Part shown: positions 45,441-53,789 of the stretch, piece after piece
Numbering within the stretch: the stretch's first letter is position 1
Layout: each line of letters begins with the position of its first letter
DNA from: Providencia rettgeri
GTDB lineage: Bacteria > Pseudomonadota > Gammaproteobacteria > Enterobacterales > Enterobacteriaceae
Length of the DNA stretch: 64,000 nucleotides
Assembly (NCBI RefSeq): GCF_041075285.1
Contig: NZ_CP163512.1
Location: 3,038,001-3,102,000, forward strand
Direction of reading: 5' to 3'
The notes under the pieces: generated by a model
The model's input: only the letters and a program-made list of their open reading frames with translations
What the model was told of the DNA's origin: nothing
Database searches by the model: none
Program-made: the position numbers and the translations under genes

Positions 45441-45773
45441 ATGCGTAATACTCGAATTCTTTCAGCTATTGCTTTAGCATCTATTTTTCTATCACAACCT
45501 GTATTCGCTGCAAAAACGGATACCTACAACTGTGAAGGACAAAAAATAAAAGCATCATTCCCAAATGATAAAACTGCTGTCATTCTGTATAGCGATGAAC
45601 TCATCGTGTTTAAAGAAGCACCGAGCGCAAGTGGAGCTCGTTATGTGGGTGAAAACTTCCAAATCTGGACAAAAGGCAACAATGAATTTAATTTATCCAC
45701 CATTTCAGAAGAAGATGTTGTGAAAGGTCGCGCTACTGACGATAAAGGCCGCACCTGTAAGTTAGTCAAATAA
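45441..45773 (+). CDS. MliC/PliC-family periplasmic lysozyme inhibitor
   Basis: MliC-type proteins protect bacteria from host c-type lysozyme by inserting a conserved loop into its active site. This 110-residue protein has a Sec signal peptide cleaved near VFA-AKT (residue 23) and no lipobox, so it is a soluble periplasmic form (PliC-like) and not the membrane lipoprotein MliC. The hallmark SASGARY at about 61-67 and FQIWTKGNNEFNL match the inhibitor loop. Cys31 and Cys107 probably form the conserved disulphide. It is monocistronic, with a hairpin in its leader and hairpins downstream. Confidence 0.82.
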   Translation: MRNTRILSAIALASIFLSQPVFAAKTDTYNCEGQKIKASFPNDKTAVILYSDELIVFKEAPSASGARYVGENFQIWTKGNNEFNLSTISEEDVVKGRATDDKGRTCKLVK

Positions 45774-45792
45774 GTATCACTCTCTACTCCAT

Positions 45793-45823
45793 GTTTAAGG
45801 TTACATATTGTGTAGCCTTAAAC
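45793..45823 (+). terminator. Hairpin after the lysozyme-inhibitor gene
   Basis: GTTTAAGGTTACA (45793-45805) pairs with TGTAGCCTTAAAC (45811-45823) with one G-T pair. It is 20 bases after the stop codon. There is only a weak T-rich tail. Confidence 0.6.
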
Positions 45824-45992
45824 ATTCAATCTAATATCTCCCTGCCGCAATACCTATTTTCAAATTATGGGTAATAGTAAATAAAGAAAAATGATATTAA
45901 ATGAATTTGGTCATTTAAATATCACCACTTATAAGTTAATCATTTGATAAATATTTACGTACCAATTATATCTGCAATTATACAAATAAAAC

Positions 45993-46030
45993 AAAGAGAT
46001 AGTCATATTAAATCGTGGCTATCTCTTTTT
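45993..46030 (+). terminator. Terminator-like hairpin immediately before the copA promoter
   Basis: AAAGAGATAG (45993-46002) pairs with CTATCTCTTT (46019-46028), followed by further T. It ends about 24 bases before the copA -35 element and would insulate copA from upstream reading. No gene was found between it and the preceding hairpin. Confidence 0.7.
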
Positions 46031-46053
46031 AAATTGCCATTAAAAAAAAATTC

Positions 46054-46084
46054 TTGACCTTCCCCTTAAGGTAAACATTAGGCT
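46054..46084 (+). promoter_or_regulatory. CueR-type promoter of copA with 19-bp spacer
   Basis: TTGACC (46054-46059) and TAGGCT (46079-46084) are separated by 19 bases, the overlong spacing that MerR-family activators correct. The spacer begins TTCCCCTTAAGGT, so the -35 region contains the dyad ACCTT...AAGGT. cueR lies downstream in the same cluster. Confidence 0.75.
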
Positions 46085-46115
46085 TTATGCATGATGATAC
46101 TAAGAGGATAACTAC

Positions 46116-48611
46116 ATGACTAATCTATCTCAATCTTCAGTCAATAGACTAAGCTTACCCGTTGAAGGGATGACCTGCGCATCCTGTGTGGGCCGTGTCG
46201 AACGCGCCTTAAAAGCAGCTGAAAATATTGACACCGCGGTTGTTAATTTAGCCACTGAACGGGCAGATATTACGTTTAAAGGGCCTGTAAATGTCGAAGT
46301 GGCTATCCAAGCTATTGAGAGCTCAGGTTATAAGGTCGGAGAAGAAACAACCGATTTGGGCATCGAAGAGATGACCTGTGCATCTTGTGTGGGTCGCGTT
46401 GAAAAAGCGCTTTCTCAAATACCCGGCGTAATTGAAGCCAATGTCAATTTAGCGACAGAGCGCGCACATATTCGTCACCTATCAGGCGCAGTGACAATAG
46501 CAGATTTAGAAGCTGCGGTTGTGCAGGCAGGTTATAAACCTCGCCGTTTATCCGAGACAAGCACCAACGGAAATGACCAAGCTGATGATCGTCGTGAGCA
46601 AGAAGAACGTTCTTTACGTCGGTCGTTATATACTGCGGCAATATTTACATTGCCTGTCTTTATTATTGAAATGGGTTCTCACTTTATTCCAGGTATCCAC
46701 CACTGGGTTGCTGATAACCTCGGGCAACAACTTAATTGGTATATCCAATTTATATTAGCCACTATTGTCTTATTTGGACCAGGCTTACGCTTTTTCCAAA
46801 AAGGTGTTCCAGCATTACTCCGTGCCGCACCTGATATGAATTCATTGGTTGCCGTAGGGACAGCGGCCGCATATGGCTATTCTGTTGTCGCCACATTTAC
46901 GCCGCAAATTCTCCCCGCAGGGACAGCGAATGTCTATTTCGAAGCTGCGGTCGTGATCGTGACATTAATTCTACTTGGTCGCACATTAGAAGCTCGCGCT
47001 AAAGGGAAAACCTCTCAGGCAATTAAACGCCTTGTTGGTCTACAAGCTAAAACAGCTCGAGTGCAACGTAATGGTGAAATGATTGAAATTCCCCTTGATC
47101 AAGTCGCAATGGATGACATTGTTTTTGTGCGACCTGGTGAAAAAATTCCTGTCGATGGTACCGTCATCGAAGGAGCTTCTTATGTTGATGAAAGCATGAT
47201 CACTGGTGAACCCATCCCTGTCTCAAAAGAGATCGGTTCTGAAGTTGTCGGTGGCACCATCAATAAAACGGGAGCATTTAGTTTCCGTGTTACTCAAATT
47301 GGTTCAAATACCGTTTTGGCGCAAATTATTCGTTTAGTTGAAGAAGCCCAAGGGTCGAAACTTCCTATTCAAGCACTCGTCGATAAAGTCACGATGTGGT
47401 TTGTTCCCGCAGTAATGGCTGGTGCCATCATCACCTTCTTTATTTGGCTAATTTTTGGTCCAAATCCTGCACTCACTTTTGCCTTAATTAATGCCGTTGC
47501 GGTTTTAATTATTGCATGTCCTTGTGCGATGGGACTTGCAACGCCAACATCGATTATGGTCGGTACTGGGCGAGCAGCAGAATTAGGAGTTCTTTTCCGT
47601 AAAGGTGAAGCATTACAGGCTTTGCGTGATGTTAGTGTTGTCGCTTTGGATAAAACAGGGACTTTGACAAAAGGTCGTCCTGAATTAACCGACCTGATCC
47701 CATCTGAAGGGTTTGAATATAACGAAGTTTTAGCCTTAGTCGCTGCCATTGAAACTCGCTCTGAACACCCCATTGCTGAAGCGATTGTTGCTGCGGCGAA
47801 AGAGAAAGGGATCACACTTGCGACCATTGAAGAATTTGAAGCTATACCTGGATTTGGCATTTCAGCACAAGTTGGCGGTCGTTCGGTTTCGGTAGGAGCC
47901 GACCGATTTATGAAACAGCTTGGTTTAGAGGTCAGTCAATTCCAACAAACTGCTTTACGTTTAGGTGAACAAGGTAAAAGCCCACTATATGCCGCAATTG
48001 ATGGACGTTTAGCTGCCATTATTGCCGTCGCTGACCCTATGAAAGAAACCACACCAGACGCCATTAAAGCACTGCATGATTTAGGGCTCAAAGTCGCCAT
48101 GATCACCGGTGATAATGCAGCGACCGCTGCCGCAATCGCAAAACAACTTGGTATTGATGAAGTGGCAGCGGAAGTCCTACCTGACGGTAAAGTTGCCGCT
48201 TTAAAACAGTTCCGTAGCAATGGTAATAAAGTCGCTTTTGTGGGGGATGGTATTAATGATGCACCAGCACTTGCAGAAGCCGATGTTGGATTAGCCATCG
48301 GAACAGGAACAGATGTTGCTATTGAAGCTGCCGATGTTGTCTTAATGTCAGGTGACTTACGTGGCGTTGTTGATGCGATTGCGTTAAGCCAAGCTACCAT
48401 CCGTAATATCAAACAAAATCTGTTTTGGGCATTTGCTTATAACGCACTGTTGATCCCAGTAGCCGCTGGCTTGTTGTACCCAATTAATGGAACGTTGCTT
48501 TCACCAATCTTAGCGGCAGCAGCAATGGCGCTTTCTAGTGTCTTTGTATTGGGTAACGCCTTACGCCTTAAACGCTTTCAAGCACCGATGACAACAATCT
48601 CGGCTAAATAG
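46116..48611 (+). CDS. copA: Copper-exporting P1B-type ATPase CopA
   Basis: CopA pumps Cu(I) out of the cytoplasm. The 831-residue protein has two N-terminal metal-binding domains with CASC at 21-24 and 88-91 ([11 protein letters not shown] both times), eight predicted membrane segments, the transport motif CPC in [13 protein letters not shown], the phosphorylation site DKTGTLTKG, the actuator [12 protein letters not shown] with the HP pair, and [15 protein letters not shown]-type C-terminal sequences agree with the copper branch. It is preceded by a CueR-type promoter and followed by a glutaredoxin-like gene and cueR. Confidence 0.95.
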   Translation: MTNLSQSSVNRLSLPVEGMTCASCVGRVERALKAAENIDTAVVNLATERADITFKGPVNVEVAIQAIESSGYKVGEETTDLGIEEMTCASCVGRVEKALSQIPGVIEANVNLATERAHIRHLSGAVTIADLEAAVVQAGYKPRRLSETSTNGNDQADDRREQEERSLRRSLYTAAIFTLPVFIIEMGSHFIPGIHHWVADNLGQQLNWYIQFILATIVLFGPGLRFFQKGVPALLRAAPDMNSLVAVGTAAAYGYSVVATFTPQILPAGTANVYFEAAVVIVTLILLGRTLEARAKGKTSQAIKRLVGLQAKTARVQRNGEMIEIPLDQVAMDDIVFVRPGEKIPVDGTVIEGASYVDESMITGEPIPVSKEIGSEVVGGTINKTGAFSFRVTQIGSNTVLAQIIRLVEEAQGSKLPIQALVDKVTMWFVPAVMAGAIITFFIWLIFGPNPALTFALINAVAVLIIACPCAMGLATPTSIMVGTGRAAELGVLFRKGEALQALRDVSVVALDKTGTLTKGRPELTDLIPSEGFEYNEVLALVAAIETRSEHPIAEAIVAAAKEKGITLATIEEFEAIPGFGISAQVGGRSVSVGADRFMKQLGLEVSQFQQTALRLGEQGKSPLYAAIDGRLAAIIAVADPMKETTPDAIKALHDLGLKVAMITGDNAATAAAIAKQLGIDEVAAEVLPDGKVAALKQFRSNGNKVAFVGDGINDAPALAEADVGLAIGTGTDVAIEAADVVLMSGDLRGVVDAIALSQATIRNIKQNLFWAFAYNALLIPVAAGLLYPINGTLLSPILAAAAMALSSVFVLGNALRLKRFQAPMTTISAK

Positions 48612-48620
48612 AAATCCACA

Positions 48621-48646
48621 AGCCAGACAGTAATTTCGTTCTGGCT
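48621..48646 (+). terminator. Hairpin between copA and the glutaredoxin-like gene
   Basis: AGCCAGA (48621-48627) pairs with TCTGGCT (48640-48646). No U-tract follows, so it may reduce rather than stop downstream transcription. Confidence 0.4.
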
Positions 48647-48668
48647 TCCATTATCTAAGGAGAACGTA

Positions 48669-48935
48669 ATGGCATTAACTTCGCAACCCCATATTACAAT
48701 TTATACCACCCCTACCTGCCCAGATTGCCACTCGTTAAAAGAGTGGTTGATTAAACAGCAACTGACTTTTGAAGAGCGAGATCTCACAGACCCAGAAATT
48801 ATGGCAGAAGCAAAAGCACGAACTGGCGTTCGTGTCGCGCCAATCACACTCATTGGAGAACAGGTATTTTACGGCACTTTTTTATCACAAAAACCAAACC
48901 TTATCATGGCGCTTCAACACGGGCATGAGAAGTAA
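48669..48935 (+). CDS. Glutaredoxin-like protein
   Basis: An 88-residue thioredoxin-fold protein with IYTTPTCPDCHSLKEWL at 12-28; the active site is CPDC (TPTCPDC, like NrdH and monothiol-like glutaredoxins). VAPITLIGEQVFYG supplies the cis-proline region. It is 57 bases after copA and 45 before cueR, with AAGGAG before its ATG, so it belongs to the copper cluster. A role in keeping copper-site thiols reduced, or in handing over Cu(I), is inference from position only. Confidence 0.8.
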   Translation: MALTSQPHITIYTTPTCPDCHSLKEWLIKQQLTFEERDLTDPEIMAEAKARTGVRVAPITLIGEQVFYGTFLSQKPNLIMALQHGHEK

Positions 48936-48983
48936 TAAATACCGAGTTCCAAAGGATATCATACTGTTAAAGGGGGAATAATG

Positions 48984-49433
48984 ATGAATATTGGTCAAGC
49001 AGCCAAACTTTCCGGTATCTCAGCAAAAATGATCCGTTACTATGAGCAAACAGGTTTGCTGCCAAAGGCAAAGCGAACAGATAAAGGTTATCGTCATTAT
49101 ACGCAATCAGATCTTGAAAGTTTTCGCCTCATTCGCCGTGCTCGCCATTTAGGCTTTTCCAGTGAACAAATCGCTACCTTACTGGTGTTATGGAAAGATA
49201 ACCAGCGAGCGAGTGCTCACGTGAAAACAATGGCACTCACACATTTAGCGGAACTTAATAAAAAAATCAATGAACTACAGGATATGGCTAAAACACTTGA
49301 ACATCTAGCACTCAATTGCCAAGGCAATGATCAGCCAGACTGTTCGATTATCGCTGAGCTTGTTAAACCTGTCAGTGACAAAGTGGAAAACAATCCCAAA
49401 TTTCCACGATTTACTCCTCCTACACCTACGTAA
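48984..49433 (+). CDS. cueR: Copper-responsive MerR-family activator CueR
   Basis: CueR senses Cu(I) and activates copA-type promoters. The N-terminal winged helix starts MNIGQAAKLSGISAKMIRYYEQTGLL. The metal loop NCQGNDQPDC has its cysteines at 112 and 120 when the second ATG (48984) is used, the same numbering as E. coli CueR, and AGGGGG is then 7 bases upstream. The C-terminal tail after the metal loop is longer than in E. coli and rich in Pro, Lys and Asp. It follows the glutaredoxin-like gene. Confidence 0.93.
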   Translation: MNIGQAAKLSGISAKMIRYYEQTGLLPKAKRTDKGYRHYTQSDLESFRLIRRARHLGFSSEQIATLLVLWKDNQRASAHVKTMALTHLAELNKKINELQDMAKTLEHLALNCQGNDQPDCSIIAELVKPVSDKVENNPKFPRFTPPTPT

Positions 49434-49466
49434 CCATCATTTTTTAACGCATAGCGATATCTACTA

Positions 49467-49497
49467 TTGACCTTGCCACGATGGAAAGGCGTAAATT
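49467..49497 (+). promoter_or_regulatory. CueR-type promoter of copZ with 19-bp spacer
   Basis: TTGACC (49467-49472) and TAAATT (49492-49497) are 19 bases apart. The spacer holds the dyad CCTTGCC-ACGAT-GGAAAGG, very close to the known CueR operator shape. It lies between cueR and copZ, so copZ has its own copper-induced start. Confidence 0.82.
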
Positions 49498-49531
49498 AAT
49501 CAGTAACCCTCAACAAAATAAGGAAAACAAT

Positions 49532-49729
49532 ATGATGAATTTTACTATCCCCAACATGACCTGTGGTGGCTGTGCAAAATCAGTCACAAAAGTCATATTA
49601 GAACTCGATGAAAAAGCGATCGTCGAAACCGACCCGGCTAATCGCAAGGTGCAAATACAGACCCAAGCTGAGGAGAATGTCTTACGCACAGCTTTAAAAG
49701 AAGCTGGCTATCCTGTTGATCCTGCATAA
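49532..49729 (+). CDS. copZ: Copper chaperone CopZ (heavy-metal-associated domain)
   Basis: A single HMA domain of about 65 residues with the Cu(I) site MTCGGC near residue 10. The fold pattern IPNMTCGGCAKSVTKVI...ALKEAGYPV matches Atx1/CopZ proteins, which carry copper to CopA. The start follows AGGA at 7 bases; a second ATG is the next codon. It ends the copper cluster, has its own CueR-type promoter and a strong terminator. Confidence 0.9.
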   Translation: MMNFTIPNMTCGGCAKSVTKVILELDEKAIVETDPANRKVQIQTQAEENVLRTALKEAGYPVDPA

Positions 49730-49750
49730 TTATCTGTTTTAATTAATCAA

Positions 49751-49783
49751 CACAGTAAAAACTGATCTTTAGTTTTTACTGTG
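49751..49783. terminator. Terminator after copZ
   Basis: CACAGTAAAAACT (49751-49763) is the exact inverse of AGTTTTTACTGTG (49771-49783), with a 7-base loop. Confidence 0.85.
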
Positions 49784-49791
49784 TATCTCTT

Positions 49792-50062
49792 GGCACTGTT
49801 GATCTTTCCTGCTGATTTTTACCGTTAAAAAGGTCAAAAAGCGATCCCAAGAATGGCTATATGTCTCCGTCGTGCTGACTGACAACAATTTGAATTAAGT
49901 ATTGTCCCTAAACGCTGCCCTATGGGTTCGATTAAAGCACGTTTCACTTATTTGATGCTATGTTGAGAGGCCCTTGCCGAATTAACTTGGCGGTGAACCC
50001 CTCCCCTTGGCTAACATAGCTTTAATTCGAATAACAGTTGGCCATCAACGATAAACAGCCTC
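49792..50062. repeat. MITE-like repeat, copy A
   Basis: About 270 bases that reappear at 54597-54862 in the same orientation, with a block near 49900-49958 identical in both. The ends, GGCACTGTTGATCTTT and ATCAACGATAAACAGCC, are imperfect inverted repeats. Inside are nested inverted repeats: TTCGATTAAAGC with GCTTTAATTCGAA, GCTATGTT with AACATAGC, GAGG with CCTC, and GCCGA with TTGGC. No open frame of useful length is conserved between the copies. It sits between the copZ terminator and the yegT promoter region. It has 5 extra bases (TTGGC) relative to copy B. Confidence 0.75.
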
Positions 50063-50168
50063 TAGCAATCCCTCCCATAAGTCTTAATGATAAAAATTTA
50101 GATAAACTGCACTTTTATAAACAATCTCAGTGTAAACATTGTTAACTCGCTCATACTTTTCGCTCAAT

Positions 50169-50198
50169 GGTATTTAAAAGGTATTATTAAGTGGTATT
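50169..50198 (+). promoter_or_regulatory. Three phased GGTATT repeats upstream of yegT
   Basis: GGTATT occurs at 50169-50174, 50180-50185 and 50193-50198, spaced 11 and 13 bases, roughly one helical turn each. They end 52 bases before the yegT start. A related ATACCATTAT lies in the yegW upstream region near 54577. Binding of the GntR-type regulator YegW is a reasonable guess. Confidence 0.4.
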
Positions 50199-50250
50199 GT
50201 CATTCTTGTACTCTACAACACCTATAATTAGTCATATAAAGGAATGAAAG

Positions 50251-51522
50251 ATGAAAAAAAACACAGCAAAACTCTCATTCATGATGTTCATTGAATGGTT
50301 TATATGGGGCGCTTGGTTTGTCCCTTTATGGCTATTTTTGAACAAAAGTGGCTTTACGCCATCACAAATTGCTTGGTCTTACGCGTGTACCGCTATTGCA
50401 GCCATTATCTCTCCAATCCTTGTTGGCTCAATAACTGACCGCTTTTTTGCAGCCCAAAAGGTGCTGGCTATATTGATGTTTGCAGGTGCTACACTGATGT
50501 ACCTAGCTGCACAACAAACTGAGTTTTCAACCTTTTTCCCGCTTTTACTGGCTTATGCATTAACTTATATGCCTACCATTGCACTCACCAATAGTATCGC
50601 ATTTTCTAACGTTGAAGATGTTGAGCGTGATTATCCTCGGATCCGTGTGATGGGGACTATTGGCTGGATTGCATCAGGGATTGTATGTGGCTTCCTACCG
50701 ACTATGATGGGCTATGGCGATATTTCAGCAACCAATATTCCATTATTGATCACCGCTGCTAGCTCAGCTTTACTTGGCTTTTTCACGTTCTTTTTACCTA
50801 ACACGCCGCCAAAAGGCACGGGAAAGATGAGCGTCAAAGTCATGCTTGGATTAGACGCTATCGTTTTATTAAGAGATCGCAATTTCTTAGTCTTTTTTGT
50901 GTGTTCTTTCCTCTTTGCTATGCCTTTGGCGTTTTATTACATTTTCGCTAATGGCTATCTCACTGAAGTTGGAATGAAAAATGCGACAGGCTGGATGACA
51001 CTAGGGCAGTTCTCTGAGATCTTCTTTATGTTAGCCTTACCATTTTTCACCAAACGCTTTGGTATTAAAAAGGTATTATTACTAGGGTTAATTACTGCCG
51101 CAATCCGCTATGCATTCTTTATCTATGGCGATGCCGATCATATTTTTACTTACGGATTATTGTTCTTAGGTATTTTATTGCACGGCGTAAGCTACGATTT
51201 TTACTATGTAACCGCCTACATTTATGTCGACAAAAAAACACCTGTTCATATGCGCACCGCTGCTCAAGGCTTGATAACACTGTGCTGTCAAGGATTTGGT
51301 AGCTTACTAGGTTATAGCTTAGGTGGGCAGATGATGGAAAAATTATTTGCCTATGGAGAGCCCGTTGGCGGCCAAACCTTTAATTGGGCAGGTATGTGGG
51401 GCTTCGGTACCGCCATGATCGTTATCATTACGATTATCTTCATACTGATGTTTAAAGAATCCGATCGTGATATTCAACAAATTAATATTCACAAAGATGA
51501 AGCAAACCCGATATCCCATTAA
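50251..51522 (+). CDS. yegT: Nucleoside:H+ symporter family transporter (YegT)
   Basis: A 423-residue MFS protein with about 12 membrane segments, of the NupG/XapB family that imports nucleosides with protons. FIEWFIWGAWFVPLW near the N-terminus, RDYPRIRVMGTIGWIASG and GVSYDFYYVTAYIYVDKKTP are family patterns. Gene order (transporter, ADP-ribosylglycohydrolase, PfkB kinase, GntR regulator) is that of E. coli yegTUVW, so it is named yegT. The start has AAGGA nearby. The nucleoside or nucleoside-like substrate is not known. Confidence 0.85.
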   Translation: MKKNTAKLSFMMFIEWFIWGAWFVPLWLFLNKSGFTPSQIAWSYACTAIAAIISPILVGSITDRFFAAQKVLAILMFAGATLMYLAAQQTEFSTFFPLLLAYALTYMPTIALTNSIAFSNVEDVERDYPRIRVMGTIGWIASGIVCGFLPTMMGYGDISATNIPLLITAASSALLGFFTFFLPNTPPKGTGKMSVKVMLGLDAIVLLRDRNFLVFFVCSFLFAMPLAFYYIFANGYLTEVGMKNATGWMTLGQFSEIFFMLALPFFTKRFGIKKVLLLGLITAAIRYAFFIYGDADHIFTYGLLFLGILLHGVSYDFYYVTAYIYVDKKTPVHMRTAAQGLITLCCQGFGSLLGYSLGGQMMEKLFAYGEPVGGQTFNWAGMWGFGTAMIVIITIIFILMFKESDRDIQQINIHKDEANPISH

Positions 51523-51604
51523 TCAGTAAAGGTGTTTCCCTTATTACCATGGGTTTAATATCACTAAAAAAAGCCAAGTAATCGTTAAAATTTAAGGAAT
51601 TACA

Positions 51605-52612
51605 ATGAACAAAGAGAACCGTATTTTAGGCACGTTTTATGGCCAAGCATTAGGTGATGCAATGGGAATGCCCTCTGAATTATGGCCCCGTTCACGGGTA
51701 AAATCTCATTTTGGTTGGATTGATCATTTCTTACCCGGACCAAAGGAAAATAATGCGGCTTGCTATTTTAATACGGCAGAATTTACCGATGATACTTCCA
51801 TGGCATTAGCACTTGCTGATGCCATTATCGAACGTGGCGGTGAAATTGATCCTGAACTAATTGGTCGTCATATTTTAACCTGGGTGGAGGCATTCGATGC
51901 CTTTAATAAAAATGTCTTGGGGCCTACATCTAAAATTGCGTTAAATGCGATAAAACAAGGGACACCGATTGCTCAACTAGACAATAATGGTATGACAAAC
52001 GGCGCTGCCATGCGGGTTTCACCTTTGGGCTGTCTATTACCTACCCATTCTATTGATAATTTTATTGATCAAATTGCGCTGGCGTCCTCCCCTACACATA
52101 AATCAGATGTCGCAATTGCAGGCGCGGTGGCTATCGCTTGGGCTATCTCGAAAGCCATCGATGGAGAAAATTGGCAACACATTTGTGATCAGCTCCCCAC
52201 AGTTGCCAAAATAGCACAAGAGAAACGCGTAACTACATTTAGTCCATCAATGGCTGCTCGCATTGAATTAGCATTACAAATAGCCAGAAATTCAATGGGG
52301 GTTGAACAAGGTATGGAGCAGATATATCAATTAGTTGGCGCAGGAACGAGTACTATCGAATCGGTTCCGGCAGCAATTGCGATGGTGGAATTATCTGGGA
52401 CCGATCCTAATCGCTGCGCTGTATTGTGCGCAAACTTAGGTGGAGATACAGATACTATTGGTGCAATGGCTACCGCAATTTGTGGTGCTCTGCACGGCAT
52501 TGATGCCATCGACGCACAGCTAAAGCAGCAATTAGATGAGGCCAATCAACTTGATTTCACCCACTATAGCCAAGCCTTTATGGTATTTCGGGCAAAAAGA
52601 GAGGATTTATGA
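51605..52612 (+). CDS. yegU: ADP-ribosylglycohydrolase family protein (YegU)
   Basis: ADP-ribosylglycohydrolases cleave N- or O-glycosidic bonds to ADP-ribose or similar nucleosides using two magnesium ions. The metal-binding residues are visible: GQALGDAMG at the start, FTDDTSMALALADAI around residue 60, and GGDTDTIGAMATAICGALHG around 280. The 335-residue protein matches E. coli YegU in length. It overlaps yegV by 4 bases (ATGA). With a nucleoside transporter before it and a sugar kinase after it, it probably hydrolyses an imported N-glycoside and passes the sugar to the kinase. Confidence 0.88.
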   Translation: MNKENRILGTFYGQALGDAMGMPSELWPRSRVKSHFGWIDHFLPGPKENNAACYFNTAEFTDDTSMALALADAIIERGGEIDPELIGRHILTWVEAFDAFNKNVLGPTSKIALNAIKQGTPIAQLDNNGMTNGAAMRVSPLGCLLPTHSIDNFIDQIALASSPTHKSDVAIAGAVAIAWAISKAIDGENWQHICDQLPTVAKIAQEKRVTTFSPSMAARIELALQIARNSMGVEQGMEQIYQLVGAGTSTIESVPAAIAMVELSGTDPNRCAVLCANLGGDTDTIGAMATAICGALHGIDAIDAQLKQQLDEANQLDFTHYSQAFMVFRAKREDL

Positions 52613-53589
52613 AACCCATTGAATTAATGACTCATATTCCTCATCTTACAAATCAACGACCTGTCTGTGTGGTTGGCGCAGCAGTGATTGATGTCATTGC
52701 CGATGCCTATTCGCTGCCTTATCGAGGTAGCGATATCGAATTACACCAACAGAGCGTCAATATTGGGGGTTGCGCGCTGAATATCGCCTTTGCTTTGCAC
52801 CGTTTAGGCATCAAGTCGTTAAATGCATTGCCCATCGGTCAAGGTATCTGGGCCGATATTATTCGTAATAACCTCAGTAAAAATGGTGTTAGCTCGGTAA
52901 TCGAAACAGATCAAGGGGATAATGGTTGGTGTTTAGCGCTCGTGGAACCCGATGGAGAAAGGACGTTTCTCTCAATCAGTGGTGTAGAAAACCATTGGGA
53001 TCGCCACAGATTAGATAACCTCCCTATTCAGGACAACACTATCCTGTACCTTTCTGGCTACCAATTAGCGGCTAAATGTGGGGATGTTTTGCTTTCATGG
53101 GCTGAATCAATTGCAGATAAAACCACCTTATTTATCGACTTTGGTCCACGAATTGCTGACCTTTCCAGCTCACAATTTTCGCGCTTAATGGCATTAGACC
53201 CCATTCTTTCATTAAATCGCCAAGAAATAGAGCATATTACTACCTTGTTCCCTGAATTCGCTCATTCAACAATGGATACGGAAGAATTAGCAAATGTGTG
53301 GTTTGAGCAATTTGCTTGTCCACTAATCATCAGAGTGGATAAAGAAGGTGCATTCTATCGCGACGCGCTATCATCAGGTTGGGTTCCTCCATTTGAAACA
53401 ACCGTTGTTGACACCATCGGTGCCGGTGATAGCCATGCGGGCGGGGTTATTGCGGGGCTGGCTTCTGGCTGGTCAATGCATGATGCTGTGCTCTTAGGGA
53501 ATGCCGTGGCGTCCTATGTCGTCAGCCACCGCGGAGGCGACTGCGCACCGTTTACAGAACAACTCATTAGCTATTTACAGCGATATTAA
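52609..53589 (+). CDS. yegV: PfkB-family sugar kinase (YegV)
   Basis: A 326-residue ribokinase-type enzyme. The N-terminal signature GGCALNIAFALHRLG with the glycine pair and the C-terminal ATP and catalytic signature VVDTIGAGDSHAGGVIAGL are both present; the aspartate in GAGDS is the catalytic base. The usual phenylalanine after GD is replaced by serine-histidine, as I recall for YegV-like kinases. Start codon overlaps the yegU stop. Substrate is probably the pentose released by YegU, or a nucleoside itself. Several hairpins follow its stop. Confidence 0.85.
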   Translation: MKPIELMTHIPHLTNQRPVCVVGAAVIDVIADAYSLPYRGSDIELHQQSVNIGGCALNIAFALHRLGIKSLNALPIGQGIWADIIRNNLSKNGVSSVIETDQGDNGWCLALVEPDGERTFLSISGVENHWDRHRLDNLPIQDNTILYLSGYQLAAKCGDVLLSWAESIADKTTLFIDFGPRIADLSSSQFSRLMALDPILSLNRQEIEHITTLFPEFAHSTMDTEELANVWFEQFACPLIIRVDKEGAFYRDALSSGWVPPFETTVVDTIGAGDSHAGGVIAGLASGWSMHDAVLLGNAVASYVVSHRGGDCAPFTEQLISYLQRY

Positions 53590-53597
53590 TTCCTTGA

Positions 53598-53788
53598 AGA
53601 GAAAGAGCACGCCCTTTCTCTCGAGGTTGTTGACCAAGTGGGATAAAAGCGTGGTTTTTCCCACTTGGTGTTATCAGGCGAAAATCAACGTATTGATTTT
53701 CCTTGTTTATTTTCAAAACCTATCCAACCTGCCGCCAAACATGTTATGTTTGTCAGCAGTCTGAAGAGAAAGGGCACGCCCTTTCTCT
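53598..53788. repeat. Cluster of four hairpins between yegV and yegW
   Basis: Four inverted repeats lie in 190 bases. H1: AGAGAAAG/CTTTCTCT (53598-53621). H2: ACCAAGTGGGA/TCCCACTTGGT (53633-53669). H3: GAAAATCAA/TTGATTTTC (53680-53701). H4: AGAGAAAGGGC/GCCCTTTCTCT (53765-53788), followed by TTTTATT. H1 and H4 share AGAGAAAG-RGCACGCC-CTTTCTCT almost exactly, so one looks like a duplicate of the other. H4 touches the yegW stop codon and probably serves as terminator; the outer pair may act on the two convergent genes. Confidence 0.65.
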
Positions 53789-53789
53789 T

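Noticed and set aside
53631..53701. Inner hairpins between yegV and yegW as an integron attC site or CRISPR repeats
   Set aside because: No integrase, no attC core sites, and no regular spacing or repeated units; they are two unrelated palindromes.
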